This document shows positions 11,715 through 24,640 of a DNA stretch of 64,000 bases, piece by piece (the stretch's first letter is position 1; the number at the start of each line of letters is the position of its first letter). Source of the DNA: Choanephora cucurbitarum (taxonomy: Eukaryota > Mucoromycota > Mucoromycetes > Mucorales > Choanephoraceae); NCBI GenBank assembly GCA_025331435.1, contig JAIWNI010000035.1, forward strand, positions 62,001 to 126,000. The letters are read 5' to 3'. A program made the translations under genes and the position numbers. The notes under the pieces were generated by a model. That model ran no database searches. It saw only the letters and a list, made by a program, of their open reading frames with translations, and was not told the origin of the DNA.

Positions 11715-13450
11715 ATGGCTGATACTCGCTCGCCAGCCACATCTGATGCTTCAGATACGGCTGTCCTGATTCAGGTTCCTTAATCGATAGCTTTATTTAA
11801 GTTTTTGAGACAAGCATGCCCCAGTATCGCTTAAGGGTACAGCTACCCATTTGCTTTTATTGACACTAAGCCAGCCATGTCAGACGAGGATATATTGAAC
11901 TACAGAATTAGAAATGTTAAGGATGCAGTCTGCATGGTTGCACCAGGCGCTTTTGTAAGCAAAAACAAGATAAGTTACGAGAGGGAGTTAAGGACTCTTT
12001 GTTGATCGCTAAGTATAAGAAGCTCAAGCAGACCTGAGGCGTCAACGAGAGAAGAGATTGGAGTACCGATAAGCTTCCCAAGTTGTATACAGAAGAGGGA
12101 CCTGATGCGTCTCAATGGGCTCTCAATTCAGCCGCCGTCAACATGCGAAGTATGGAAGGTGAGTCCCCTAGTTCAGAGAATATAAAACTAAGACATGAAG
12201 CGATTTTAAGTCAAGAGAAAGATATGGATCTGGATATACCAGATTAGGAGCGGGGTAGCAGTATGCCGGCGGAGGTAATATCATCTCCTCTGTCTACCCG
12301 TAGAATGTAATGAACAAGTATTTTATTCGTATTGGCGCTTTGAGTGTTCGCAGTATATTCAAAGATGTTCGTCCTCAATTGCGACAACATTTTATCAATC
12401 ATTTATTATCGCATTTTTTACATCTTGACATTTTGCATATACAAGATGTTCTTTGAGAGGTTTTTTTATCCAACAACAACAAGAAAATACATAACTTCCT
12501 ACCATGGCTCTTGATAAGTATTTAATGGCCAACACAAACGGCAACGATCAACTCAACATTAGCTATATGCTTGTTATTGCTTATTTTAGCTCATAAAACT
12601 GCTGATGGTATCAAAGACCATAGATTAAAACGATTGAAATACTGAAGAAGAATTTCCTGCTTTTGTTGTTCTGGGTCAGCTATATAATTCTGTTCATTTG
12701 ATTCATCAAGCCGGTTTCGCTGATACAAACTATAAACATGCCTATAACTATGAAAATGCCTCTGTCTATCAATTAAAGTATCTTCGTGTTAGTTGTCGTC
12801 TCTTGCAAACCGCTTCTTCGTTTTCTGACCTCCTGAGCAAGCTATAGAGTCTGGTATCGCAGGGCAGCCATTCAATTGTCCATGTACCTCTAAGTGGTGT
12901 GTCCGCTTTTATTACTTCTTCAAGGTAGCTCATGCAAACAATCTGTCTACTTCCGGCTCGTTTATCCGCAACGTTGTTATTATTTCTCAAATGGGTTTTG
13001 TCGATCCTGGTATAACAAAGGTTGGGGAAGACTTCAAGCCGGCTTATTCTTCGTCAGAAAATTCTAGAAGGAGAAGGAAAAAAATATAGAGCCTGTATCC
13101 AAGATCAACTAAGACTTGCATATGATACCAGAAGAACCGTTGTTACATATAGCGATGCGAGCATCTGTGACACTTATTGTGGCAACACAATAACTGCTAA
13201 AAGAAAAGTCACTGTGTTTTCTATTGATGGATTCCACACTTCTGTCACCTACTACCACTTTCATCAACGGCCTGATCTAGTTCGTGCTCCAATGTAGGCC
13301 TGCAACCACCACAAAAGAAGACTATTGTTCTGGAGGCATCTATGATAACATGTTTGAATTTCGTTCTACTGTGAAGTGTTATGATGAAGAGAACCACATA
13401 ATACACAGAACTAGCCAATACCCTGACCAAAGAAAAATAAGTAAATAGTA
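11715..13450 (+). mobile_element. Eroded LINE-like (non-LTR) retrotransposon remnant
   Basis: Two broken coding segments lie in the order ORF1-ORF2. The first (11715 to about 12310) starts 'MADTRSPATSDASDTA', is soon stopped, then continues in pieces such as 'DASQWALNSAAVNMRSMEG'. The second begins at ATG 12310 and reads 'MNKYFIRIGALSVRSIF' and later 'LDILHIQDV'. This resembles the start of an apurinic endonuclease domain (family pattern: I..LNVRSL...LDIL.LQE). The usual Glu is Asp here, and a stop follows. Beyond 12460 only stop-riddled fragments remain to about 13450, and these may belong to something else. No reverse-transcriptase core was recognised. Confidence 0.45.
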
Positions 13451-15126
13451 GTTTCTAATTATATATAGTAGGCAACTACATTATTTATCAGCTGAAGTTG
13501 TATCCTAGTGTCCAGCGAAGAATAATATCAGTTTGGCAACTCATGCTCAAGCTTCCCTTTAGCTCACTATGTTATTGATTGTCCAATATAGTTCTTGAGT
13601 AGAGACGTGAATGTCACTGCTAATATCAGAAACATCTTAATGGAGTCTATTCGTTAAGGGTATATTCTTGAATCAGAACCAGCCGCATCAACAAAAGGTC
13701 AACAAGATCAAGAACTGTAGACAAGATTCATCTTGTAATTCATCTCGTCTGGTGAAAATAAAGATTTCAAGAACAAAAGAACGAAGCAACAGCGTTTCTG
13801 ATTTGGTGTATATATTTTTTCCAAACACCCAAAACTAGGACATCCAAAGTATCCAGCCCCGAATTTGAAGTCCCAGAAAGGAGAACCCGAGCCTTTCAGA
13901 TTTATAGTCTTCTGCAAAGAAAAGTTACAATTGTAGATCTTTTGAGCATTTCTCTCTTATACTTCAAATGAGCCAAATAAAGCCCTGCATCCTAACCTTA
14001 AGATATCAACTCTTGTTTCGTTTGTGGTACTATCTTCCATTCGTACTAAAAGTTCGAGCCGTATGTTTTTATTTGGTCTTTGTGGCCCATATATTTCCTT
14101 TCAGTTCTTTCTTTAAACGAGAAATTCAAAACTTTTATTTTGATTTACTGAACTCGTAGAAGATTTATTGCTACAAGAACAAAATAGGAATCGGCTTCTA
14201 CTCTATATTAAAGCGTTTTAGAACAGACGCTTTTTTTTTAATCGTCCTCTTGTTTTGAAGTACAAGCAAATAATGTTAACCATTACCTTAAGAAACAGAA
14301 GTTTTGGCTTTGCAAGTCCAATCTAAGTGCCGGTATTTCGCACAATGCGATATAGTTAACCAATCTATGACCGTGAAACTCAAACCGTTCTGAAGGTCTT
14401 GAAGTCAATTCATTGGTTTTGGAAAATGAGTTTAAGATAGAGACTTGTTCTTATCCAAGAATAATAATCTTTCAAGTATACGCACAAGTGAAATATACCA
14501 GATTCTACATGAAAGCCTTTTGTGACAATGATGGTCAACAATTGGGTTTATAAGAAACAATGGAGGACTAGGGCGATTTTTTCTTCTTACATCGCAGCAT
14601 CCAAATCTTTTTGTGTGACTTTGGACTTAGAGAGCACGCTTATGCATTCTTTTTAGATTACTCTTATGTTGACTACTACAGGACAAGGTCTTCGAGTGAT
14701 TCCCGCTACCTTTAGTATTTCTCGTTGAATGCGCGTTCAGATAATGGCTTTTTTGCTGTTAGGAGAACCTTTCTTATCGAAACATATGCGGTCAATACTT
14801 ACATAGTTGACCTGTTTTGAAAGAGATAAAAACAGAATAAAATCGAATGCAGCAAGCGATACAGTGCAGCTTGATAGTTTAGTAACATTCTGCGTTTGGG
14901 TGGAGATTTGAGACTGATATTTGGTACACTCTACTCACTTCAACTAAACAATCTTTTTCTCTGTCTCTCGTAAATGAACAATTTGTCAATTTATTTAAAG
15001 AGGAGAAAATACTGAAAAGTGTTGATGTAGCATGGATTGGAGATAGATGTGTATATTGAGCACAAGTGTGCTTTGTGCATAATGGAGGGTGTATAAATAA
15101 AGCATGACTGTTCGTAAATCGTCACG
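13451..15126. other. Gene-poor, probably decayed DNA
   Basis: Short open frames on both strands without start, splice or family support. Around 14290-14400 on the minus strand there is one protein-like stretch, interrupted soon after. I see nothing I can annotate as a gene. Confidence 0.4.
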
Positions 15127-15712
15127 CTAGATGAATTCAACATGATCGATATATGATTTGGCTGATAGGTTTGCCAGAAGCTTGTATTCTAAGACAGACT
15201 TGCCTTCTTTGTACTTGTTCTCACTATTGTAAGCTTTCACCTAGAATAAAGAAAAATAGAAAGGTTAGCTGAATATAGATGCGATAATGCATAAATGAAG
15301 CCGATTCTAAAAAAAAATTGAACAAACATAAGTCCATCCAAGTAACATGGAGCAGTAGACACATGAAATATCTCGTACTTGGTGCAATCCTGTTGCCATT
15401 TCTCGGACTTCTTCTTTGCCGCAGGTTACATTAATACTATAAAGGAAATAAGCACATATTACGAAGACAAAGAAAATGATACAATACACTTTGGAGAACA
15501 GATAGGCTTGTCCATGCTGACCATGAAATTGCTTTATATAAAAAAAAAAAAGATAAGGTTGTTGCAATGAAGTTGAGCAGGTTCTCTTATCTAAACTGAA
15601 GATTACCTACTGTTGAAATGATAGCATCCGATGTGGCCAAATGCGTTTTACATTTAGCGCAGCCATAAATCCCACTGACTCCCTCAAAGTAAGCACGATA
15701 TGAAAGCCCCAT
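15127..15712 (-). CDS. Yippee-like zinc-binding protein
   Basis: Small member of the conserved yippee family, which folds around one zinc site in a beta-tent (also seen in cereblon and Mis18). Four exons assembled by eye: 15712-15611, 15531-15488, 15436-15328, 15240-15127. They sum to 369 bases and 122 residues with consistent phases. The N-terminus 'YFEGVSGIYGCAKCKTHLA' carries the first CxxC. Then come 'FHGQHGQAYLFSKV' (family FxGRxGRAYLF), 'TGLHQVRDISCVYCSMLLGW' with the second CxxC, and 'NKYKEGKSVLE'. All hallmark blocks are present, so the gene looks intact. Molecular role is unsettled in the family. Start is the only ATG before the conserved block. Confidence 0.9.
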
Positions 15713-17353
15713 CTGTCAAAGTTTATACAAAAGTGAAAAGAATAAGGAAGAAAAAGAGAATCCTCAATTCCACTTTTTTAAGGGAAAATTATAGTGATTT
15801 TGCCTTTCGATCTGCTGACTTGCTGAAGCTGAAATTTAGAAGCTCAGTGAGGATTAGCATGAAATCCCTCCAAGCTCTCCTTTTATTGGATTTTGCTCTT
15901 GTCTTTGTGGTTTTTATCTCTACTTAATCATACTGGACGGAGTTTTGTCAAAAGATCATCTTTGCCTCTCTAGCCTTTGTTAAGAGACTTGTTGTTGAAA
16001 AGAAATTGATATGTTGAGGTTCTCCCTAATAGCGATACTTGTATTTCAGCTAGTTTTAGAGTTATATCAAGCCTTCTTTCTTTTAGGAGGAAGGTAAATA
16101 AGCTATATACAACCAGGCAACACCGGTAGCACAAATGAAAGGCTCGATTATGCGCGAAATTCATGATGACTGCCGTTGTATACGCCATGCAGATTTTCAA
16201 GGCTAGTTTAGAAGAACTTTGAGAAGTTTGATAAACACAATCACTAAGCATACTACAACTGGTTAATAGCATTTATGTTGTTTAGACTAAACTGCTAGAA
16301 AACCTTAAAATCTTTATTCCGTACATGCACAAGAATGCTAGAGCCACCTCCTTTCTATCACTTCATAAACACTGGGTCTGCAAAAAAAAAGTATAATATA
16401 ATGAGCTTTCAAATCACCAGATTGTAAGGTCTTTAGAGCAAATGCCCAGCCATTTTCAACCTTCAGATAATAAGTGCCTAAGCAAATTTTATAATGACAA
16501 TCGACGCTAAATGTCGTGTAGCAGAGCTCGATACCACTTGCAATACTCTGAAATAATATGTTGCATTTATTGTGTCATTGGTTGCACCAATAAATAACTG
16601 AAACAAACATGCATGTATGTGTCTTCATTGGTTGATAGTCTGCCTTCTTTCCCGCCTTCGAAATAGACAACCCTAACTTATACATTTGCTAGAATTGCAG
16701 AATTTCATCTTTATTAGTTTTGTCTACCGGAGGTTTCAAACAGAAAAGAGAGATGTCGCTCAAAACTTTTATTGGTTAGAAATAAAACATCGAATAAGCT
16801 CTTGACTTCTTTCATGCCAAACAACCTTACCCTTCATAAGCCAAAGCTGTAATATTTAAAAGCTATGGAAATCCATGACTGCTAAAATTTCACCGTCTCT
16901 AAGAATCCTCCCTATAAGGGACATATTGATTGGACCCTGATCAACTTGCTTTTGAGACACCAGCCATTCTATTCCTGTCAGATACTTAAACAGGCTTTAA
17001 CTACATGACTCTTAGACTTAGCTAATCTGTTACTTTAGATTTTAGTAAAATAATAAAACGAAAACACTACAAATGCATAAACATGCATACGAAAATTAAA
17101 GAGACAGACACGCTTGTATACACACACCAACCAACACATACACACGAAAAAATTAACTTTCTGTACTTCTTGTGTAATGTAGATATAATGTTTTTTTTCA
17201 TTTCATTTTTTTCTCTCTCTTTCTCTTTTTCTTTCTTTCCTTTTTTCTTCGTCTCTTTTTTCTTATTATTTTGTTATTTGATTTTCTCGAGAGAAATTAT
17301 TACATATTAAAGAGTGGAGGAGAAACTAGAGCTAGCCCGACCTCTTTTCTGAT
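15713..17353. other. Intergenic region upstream of yippee and PUF genes
   Basis: Divergent promoter space between the yippee gene (-) and the PUF gene (+). No gene recognised. The last 250 bases are rich in T/C tracts (about 17190-17290), typical of fungal leaders. Confidence 0.5.
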
Positions 17354-20300
17354 ATGACAACTTCAGAAATAAGATCGCCCTCATCGCTTACTTCTTCACC
17401 TTCAACTAGTAATAGCTTGATAGAACAAAAGAGCACTGCAGATAGAAATGTCTCCAGGTATTGCGTTTTTCCTTTTTTGTGCCTGTCTTTTTTTTTTTTA
17501 CTAACCTAAATGAAAAAATTATGCAATCCCTATCGTTTGACACGTCCTTTCATTTTTTTTCTTTTTCGCTTTTTTTCTTTTCATCTATTCAGTAACAAAT
17601 TAAACCACAAAAAGATTCAGCAACAAGAGGAGCGCAACAATTTAAACCTGATATCGCACTTACGCAGACCTCGTGCTGAAACTATGCCAACACAGTCCAG
17701 TCCCTTTTCTTACAGCACTCCCTTGTTAGATCGCAACCTGATCTTAGATCCAATAACACACAATCACTATTCTATTGGTAACCTAGAAATACAACAACCC
17801 ACCTGGCTACCTCAAAGCCCACCTACACCCACTGCAGATCAGCTCTTTAAAGGAGGCAACACAAACACCATCGCAAACAGCTTCGCTTCGTTCGGTCTAG
17901 ACGAGCATCAACCGAATACCTCGGGAAGACCTCTGTACCAATCAAACCATTCTTACAATTCTCTTCAGACATTGCCCGAGCATCAGCATCATCCTATGTA
18001 TCACTTTAAACAGCATGAAAATCCACCTTATTTCAAACCGGAAGATCTCCGTTCTCCAACAACGAATTTTCGATTTTCTCAACAAAATAGACCACGCGCA
18101 ATGAGTGCAGTAGACCAACAAAATCAACAAACGTCCTTCTTCTCTGAAGAGATGTGGTACTCTCCCAACCTGAAACACCCTTTGCAACAACTAAATCGAC
18201 CTTTATTGCGTCCATCTAATAGTAGCAATGATATCTTGGAAATGCGCCATCGACAAAGAAAGACAACAACAAATTTGTCAAGCGCTTTAATGAATGAAGA
18301 TATACAGAATGCTGATCTTTCACCTGGTTGGACAGGGGTAAAGTATAAGCTTATCCATCTGTCTCTCCTAAAGGAGGAAAAAAATTTTTTTCTAACAAAA
18401 ATAACTTGTAGGATACATTCACAATCAATGAAAATTCATCATCTCCATATGACCAATTTATCAAGAATAATATCGCTTTACCAGAAATGATAGAAGACAT
18501 GATACCAACTCGATCCTTATGGCTTGGGCACTTAGAAATCACAAATCAGACTGCAAATGAACTAAGCACGATTTTCTCTAACTTTGGTTTGATTGAGAGT
18601 ATTCGTGTCTTGCCAGATCGTGAATGTGCATTTATCAACTTTTCTACTGTAGAAGAAGCAACAAAGGCTCATGATGCTTGTATTAACAATCGCCTATTGA
18701 TGACAAATGTGAAGGTTGGTTTTGGTAGACCAGAAGTAAGCTCTGTTGCTTCCTCGCCTACTACAGCAAATGCAATTGCCTCAAATGAGAGCACACAAGG
18801 ACCAACAAGAGCATTATGTAAGTCAACTTGTGATGCTTCAGAACAATAAACCTGACTTGATTGTAGGGATTGGCAATATTCCAACTAACACAACACAAGC
18901 AGCTTTGAAGAAAATTTTCTCAGAATATGGTGCCATTGAATCAGTTAGAGTTTTGACCAATAAGAATTGTGGATTTATCAATTTTTACAGTCAAGAAGAT
19001 GCCATCAAAGCCAGGCGAGCATTGCATAACCAAGAAATCATGGGCCGAAATACTGGCACTGTCAAAATAGGATTTGCCAAGGTACCTATGTTGGCAAAAA
19101 CAAACAATACAGCAGCTGCTGGACTGGCAGGTGTGGCAGACAGCACCCCATCTGTGGTCTATCCTATGACAGTTCCCCAACCTCAGGTATCCCCATCGCC
19201 TATTCAACAAGGAATGTTGCACAATGAATTCTTACAACCATGGAATCCCCCAAGAGCTGTAGAGGAACAACAGACAGAACAGCATCAAAATCAGAACCAT
19301 CAACAGCACCAAAAACAACAGCAAATGATGATATACATGCTAGAAATGATGGGTGCCAATTCGAATGTAATTTCGGCTGTTGTGGCGGAGCGCAAATTGA
19401 TTATGCAAGAATTCGGTGAGGACGATTCAGATGGTCCAATGCTTGATGGTGAGTTAATTTTTCTAGAATACTAAACCCTAAGAAAAATCATCATCTAAGC
19501 TTACCGATTATTAGCTCTTCATTTGCCTCAAAAATACTTTCGCGAAATTCCTGCTGCACCTGAACTTGGTCAATCAAGAAAAGTAGATATCTCTCGTCTT
19601 CGCGATATTCGTAAGCGACTGGATGGTGGTAGCATCAGCACAAAAGAACTGGAAGCAATAGCAGTTGAATGCGTTGGCGAAATTGTTGAACTCTGTAGTG
19701 GTGAGTTATATGTGGCGAATTAGGTCAAATGCTTTGCAAAGAATACGCAGAACTAAATGCTTGTAATATAGACTACATTGGTAATACAGTCATTCAACGC
19801 TTGTTTGAGAAATGTTCTGAGACAACCAAGTCTATGATGTTAGAAGCTGTAGCGCCTTACTTGGCTTCTATTGGTGTGCACAAAAACGGAACCTGGGCTG
19901 CTCAAAAGATCATTGACACAGCCAAATTGCCTGCTCAAATCTCACTTATCTGCAACCACATTAAACCTTATGTGCCTGCTTTATTATTAGACCAGTTTGG
20001 CAATTATGTCGTTCAATGCTGTTTAGGCTTAGGCCCTAATCGCAATCAATTTATTTTCGATGCCATTGTAGACAAGTGTTGGGACATTGCTCAAGGTCGT
20101 TTTGGTGCACGGGCAGTACGAGCCACACTTGAAAGTCCTCATGTGACAAAAAGACAACAGGTTTGGAAAGCGCACATACCTTCTCTGTTTCTGTTCGTCT
20201 CACTAACCTAACTTTTTTTTTTGGGACAGAAATATATTGCTGCTTCGCTTGTGCAACATGCCTTACTTTTAGCCACTAATGCAAATGGAGCACTTTTATT

Positions 20301-21033
20301 GATTTGGCTCTTGGATACTTCGGGTATTCCTGGCCGATACCAAGCACTTGCTCCTCGACTTTTGCCTCACTTATCAAACCTATGCACCCACAAACTTGCT
20401 TCACTTACAGTCCTGAAACTAATCAACCAGCGTCAAGAACCTGAAGCACGCACTCTGATTCTAGACGCTTTATTTTTCTCAAGTAATAATCCAAACGAAG
20501 TTCCCAGTTTGATTGACAAGGTACTCCGTGACACAGTACATGGAGTCAGTTTGGTTCAGAAAGTTCTGTCTAGCTCATATATAGAGCTACGTGAAAGACA
20601 ACGTATTGCTGAACGAACACGACATTTCCTGATAAAGATGAAATTTCAACATGCTCAAGGATACAAACGATTGATGGAAGAAATCAATATGGTTCTTGTT
20701 GATTCTGCTCCTGGAGCTAGTCTTGGCGTCACTCTACCTGGACAATTTTCAATCAACCCTAGTTTGGCAGCTGCTTTACAAGCGAAATATATGATGTCAG
20801 GCAATTCAAACGAAAATCATATAAATCCAAATGATGATCAAACTGCTGCTATGATGGCTAACTTTTATGCAGCTGCCGCCGCTGCCGCTGCTGCTGCCAC
20901 CAATTCACCTTCGACTACTGTTTCTGGTAATACATCTACTATTCCAGCAACTGCTCAATCAAAAAATACCTATCATCGTCATCAACAGCATCATCATCAC
21001 AATCATCACAATCATCGTCAAGATGAACAATGA
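17354..21033 (+). CDS. RRM + Pumilio-repeat RNA-binding protein, Jsn1/Puf2-type
   Basis: Post-transcriptional regulator that should bind 3' UTRs; yeast Jsn1/Puf2 act on mRNAs for membrane and mitochondrial proteins. Exon 1 starts at ATG 17354 (MTTSEIRSPSS). Six or more introns follow, the first ending at about 17591. Order: Gln/Pro/His-rich N-terminus; RRM1 with 'LWLGHLEI' and 'ECAFINFSTVEEA'; RRM2 with 'IGNIPTNTTQAALKKIFSEY' and 'CGFINFYSQEDA'; a Gln/His linker; then PUF repeats including 'YIGNTVIQRLFEKCSE', 'GTWAAQKIID', 'QFGNYVVQCCLG', 'RFGARAVRATLE' and 'HGVSLVQKVLSS'. The C-terminus has an Ala run (about 20869-20901) and a His-rich tail. RRMs before PUF is the fungal Jsn1 arrangement. 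The splice junction near 19700 is odd (see findings). Confidence 0.9.
20869..20901 (+). repeat. Poly-alanine codon run in the PUF gene
   Basis: Consecutive GCN codons give about 11 alanines near the C-terminus, followed by a Thr/Ser stretch and a His-rich tail. Mixed codons suggest a stable, old repeat. Confidence 0.8.
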
Positions 21034-21605
21034 GATGCTTCTGAAATACCATTTTATATGATACCCATATCCTTTCCCTATACTTATCTGTCTTCTATAC
21101 ATTTTTATATATATTGATATCTACCTATATATCTACACCTACACTTATCTAAGCTGTAATCTCTTTCCCTTTCCTTTCTATATTCCTATCATTGATGACT
21201 CTATTCTTATACATATATATCTATACATATTCCCTGCCAAATTTACAAAAAAAAAGCATCCTTCTATACTTATCCTTCCCCCTCTTCTTCTTTATACTTA
21301 CATACACTTCACAAAAACCCTCCTTTTATTTACTCATTCATTTTTTCTAGATATGAAAATCACTGAATCGTATATATGTATACATACACATCTCGAGAGG
21401 GAGTAATTATAACACACACAGATACTACGTACATGTTCGATTTAAATAAAATAAGAAAAAAAGAGCGTTTATTTTTACTCTCTCTCTTTTAAAAAAAAAA
21501 GAAAAGAGCTCAATAGATATGTGCGTTATAGATGCAAAAAGAGGATATATAGAAAATGAAAAATGTACATGAATGAAAAGTGAAAGATTAATCAGGGAGA
21601 GTAAT
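21034..21605. other. Convergent 3' spacer between PUF and bZIP genes
   Basis: No gene. A/T-rich with many TATATA stretches and AATAAA-like sequence near 21445. It must hold polyadenylation sites for both flanking genes. Confidence 0.5.
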
Positions 21606-22476
21606 TTAAGATGAGCGAATACGCTTGTTCATACTGGCTTCATATTCCTCAGATTTTTCTAACGCTGTTTTAGTCTTGAGAGTGTTTGATCTGATGTTTC
21701 GATTGGTCACAGGCACTAATAACGATCGCAAGTATTTATTCTATCGAAACAAAGAGTAAGCTTATACAGTACATAGAGCCAGAGCTGGTAATAAAACTAA
21801 CCTCTCTTTCAAGCTCATCTAACTTCAGAGCATCTGTTTCTTTTTCTTGTTTGAAGTGATACATCATATCTTCTAACTGGCCTACACGGTCAAAAAGCGT
21901 ATTTTGCTCCGTATTCGATGATGGAGATAGTGCTTGCGACTCTGTAGGCGTTGATCCTTGCGCCTTAGTCTGTGCTAGTAATGGATGATTAGGATCAATC
22001 AATTTTAATGCGTTTTCAAGGGCTTTTGTTCGATCTTCGAGTGTAGAGCACTTCTCTTGAAGTTCGCGCTCTCTTTGTTTTCGGCGATCACGGAATCTGG
22101 CACTAGCTCCTGCATTACGTCTCCTTTTTTCCGCAAGTACTTCTTCAGATGATAAGGCTTTTTCGGTTAGCATAGGCTTTGAAATAGTAAGCTTAGAAGA
22201 TAATGGTGAGGAATCAGATAACGTTTTGTGTTCCTCAGACTCATTGGAAGATTTGTATTGTTGAAATTGTTTGAAAAGTAACCATAACGTCTGTTGATCT
22301 GGAGGGCTTGTAGAAGAAGGAACTGATTCTGTGATCTGTGGTTTTGGTAAGATAGGTGGTGATTTGAAGGCTGAGGTAGGTGGTGATGCTGGCATGGCAC
22401 TAGACGCAATATGATTAGATTGCATAAACACAGAGATAGGTGGAAGTGATGGCGAAGTGTTTTTTAAGACAGACAT
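21606..22476 (-). CDS. bZIP transcription factor, Cys3/Zip1/Met4-like basic region
   Basis: Nuclear DNA-binding regulator. Two exons (22476-21802 and 21740-21606) sum to 810 bases and 269 residues with phase 0 at the junction. The N-terminal half is Ser/Pro-rich. The basic region 'EKRRRNAGASARFRDRRKQR' carries the N-xx-ASARFR signature that marks the fungal Cys3/Met4/Zip1 group, known for sulfur-metabolism control. A leucine zipper follows with heptad-like 'LEDRTKALENALKLI'. A second coiled segment starts with 'LFDRVGQLEDMMYHF' and runs over the splice junction. The target pathway is inferred only from the basic region. ATG 22476 is the first ATG; upstream codons in frame lack one. Confidence 0.88.
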
Positions 22477-24169
22477 GATGAAGAGAGAAGTCAACGAAAA
22501 GAAGAAGAAGAAGAGAAGCGAGTGTCTGACACGTTTATGCTGAAAACAAACAAAGAGAAAAAAACGTTCATTATAAGGCTGAATTGCGCAATTTTATGGC
22601 GACATTTCTATTTCTTATTGCGAGAAAGTATCTAAAAAAGGCAAATAGCTTGAGTAGCACAAGCAAAGAATTATCGTGTGAAAGTTTGTATTATGCAATA
22701 AGTTGCTTATTACACAGGCAGCTCACATCTTATTTGTCAACATATTCGAAATCGAAATTCTTTTTGTTTATCATTAAGGTATCTATCATCGTTTGCTCCT
22801 CCCTTGGGTACACGTGTCTACTTTCTCCCTTAGAACAGTGGTGGCTTTATTACACCAAGAAATTGAGTTATACACAGACAAGCAGACTGAAGAGTGCAAA
22901 GTAGAAGGCATTAGCAACACAGAACATCATAATTTGGCGTGTCAAGTCATTAACAAAAAGGTATAACGAGAGGCATTTGCTTTATTTGAGTGTATATCCA
23001 GTTGCACATCATTTTCATCACTCTCAGCTTATCAATAAATGACACCCAACCAAACAGACTCGGTTTAGCTGTTGAGACCCAGTAAAACTAGTGCTTGTAC
23101 TTTTGCTTCCCTTTCTTTTTCGTTTATTTTTTGAAAGTTATACACGTAGAGCTTCAAGTTAACTTGAGAGAAATAAAGAAATCAACAGGCTCCAAATCAA
23201 GAAAGTTTGATTTTGGTGTAACAAATGTCATTGTCACATTTGAGAATTATGTGCATCCAACCTTGTCACACATTGTATTCGAAAATTCATAACACTGATT
23301 TATTGTATGCCATTCTATACCATTTCCGGAAATATATTGTATATTGGGTAAGAAGTAGCAAGTAAGCAAAGTGATAGATAAACTCTTTTAGTTGTTGTTA
23401 GTCTGAACGACTTGAAAAAGTCATAAAGAATAGTCGATTGCATCTGACTAGAAGAAAAGGTATCCAAACAAGCTTGTCAAGAAAAAAAAAAGACTCGCTC
23501 ACCAATCTTGTTAAGAGTCAATAACAACTATTTTTTTAACAAAACCTCCCATTGATACATCTCATTCTATTTTGATCTAAGCCGCTCTATGGGCTTGGCC
23601 TAGTAATGAGGGAGCTGCTCAGCCAAAGACAAATGTCATATCACTGACTGTTTCTGAAAACTACTTCTTTACACGATGTTGTTCATATCAAAATCTAAGT
23701 CTTCAAGAGGTTTCGAAAAGAGAAAACAAAGCCAAAGTGAAAAGACTAGAAGAAGACAAGATATAGACGCTTCTTTCTTAGTTCTTTTGATGCTCATTTG
23801 TACATTTCTTAGATTGATATTTGAAGAAATGGAAAAGCTAGGTTATCAATCAAGATGATAGCATCTTTAAATATCAAGTATTAATTGGACTGATATATAT
23901 ATTTGACTATATTCAAAGCATAAAGTCTATCACATTGCTCCTTATGTATACTGATTTAGTTAGGCAACGCTAAAGCAATATCGTTCATGCAGATCTGTAA
24001 ATTTAGTATCAAAAATTAAACTACACTGACCCCAGCATATTTCACTCTATTATTTTTACTTTTAGAACTCAGTAATAAAGGCATGATTATAAAGAGGTGT
24101 CTAAGGTACTCAAATGCTATCAGAATGTAGTCATCTCTTCGTCATTACTGTGTTAGATGGACTAATTCA
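22477..24169. other. Intergenic, no gene recognised
   Basis: bZIP promoter side followed by about 1.5 kb of A/T-rich DNA with only short unsupported frames on both strands. No tRNA, repeat array or protein family was seen. Confidence 0.45.
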
Positions 24170-24640
24170 GTGTTTTAAATAAAATTAATATTTAGTAGGA
24201 CCACCATTTGCATGCATGCTGTCAATCAAACGATCTATCAAATTATTACCAATCTGATTCCATTGATTCAATAGCTCATCTCTCAATTCTTTGGTATTAT
24301 TGATACCAGATTTCACGTTCTCAATTCTCTTTTCAAGAGCCCACCATAAGTGCTCAATGGGATTTAAATCTCATTGAGTAGGCCAGAAATCGAACCCTTT
24401 CATTCTATGGTTGGAACCAAATCCAAGGCGATGAGCCATTAGGTAAAGTAGTGTCCCATTGCTTTCTTTTGATCAATATTCTACACAGGTTTTAGAGATT
24501 TCACAATTCGAGGTGATATGGTGGAGAGCTTTTTTGGCGCGTGAAATTGACATTCCACTAGGTGATCAAGCAGGTGATACATGCTCTGCTTGAGTAAGAT
24601 TAACTTGGGATCCATTAGCTAAAATATACAAAAAGAGTCA
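24170..24640 (-). pseudogene. Tc1/mariner transposase, C-terminal fragment
   Basis: Minus-strand translation gives 'DLNPIEHLWWALEKRIENV', the third catalytic block of Tc1-type DDE transposases, then 'KSGINNTKELRDELLNQW' and a natural-looking end 'SMHANGGPTKY' with stop near 24190. Upstream it reads 'MAHRLGFGSNHRMKGFDFWP'. There are in-frame stops, including one directly before DLNPIE, so it is dead. It lacks the catalytic blocks found in the fragment at 26820-27560. Confidence 0.8.
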
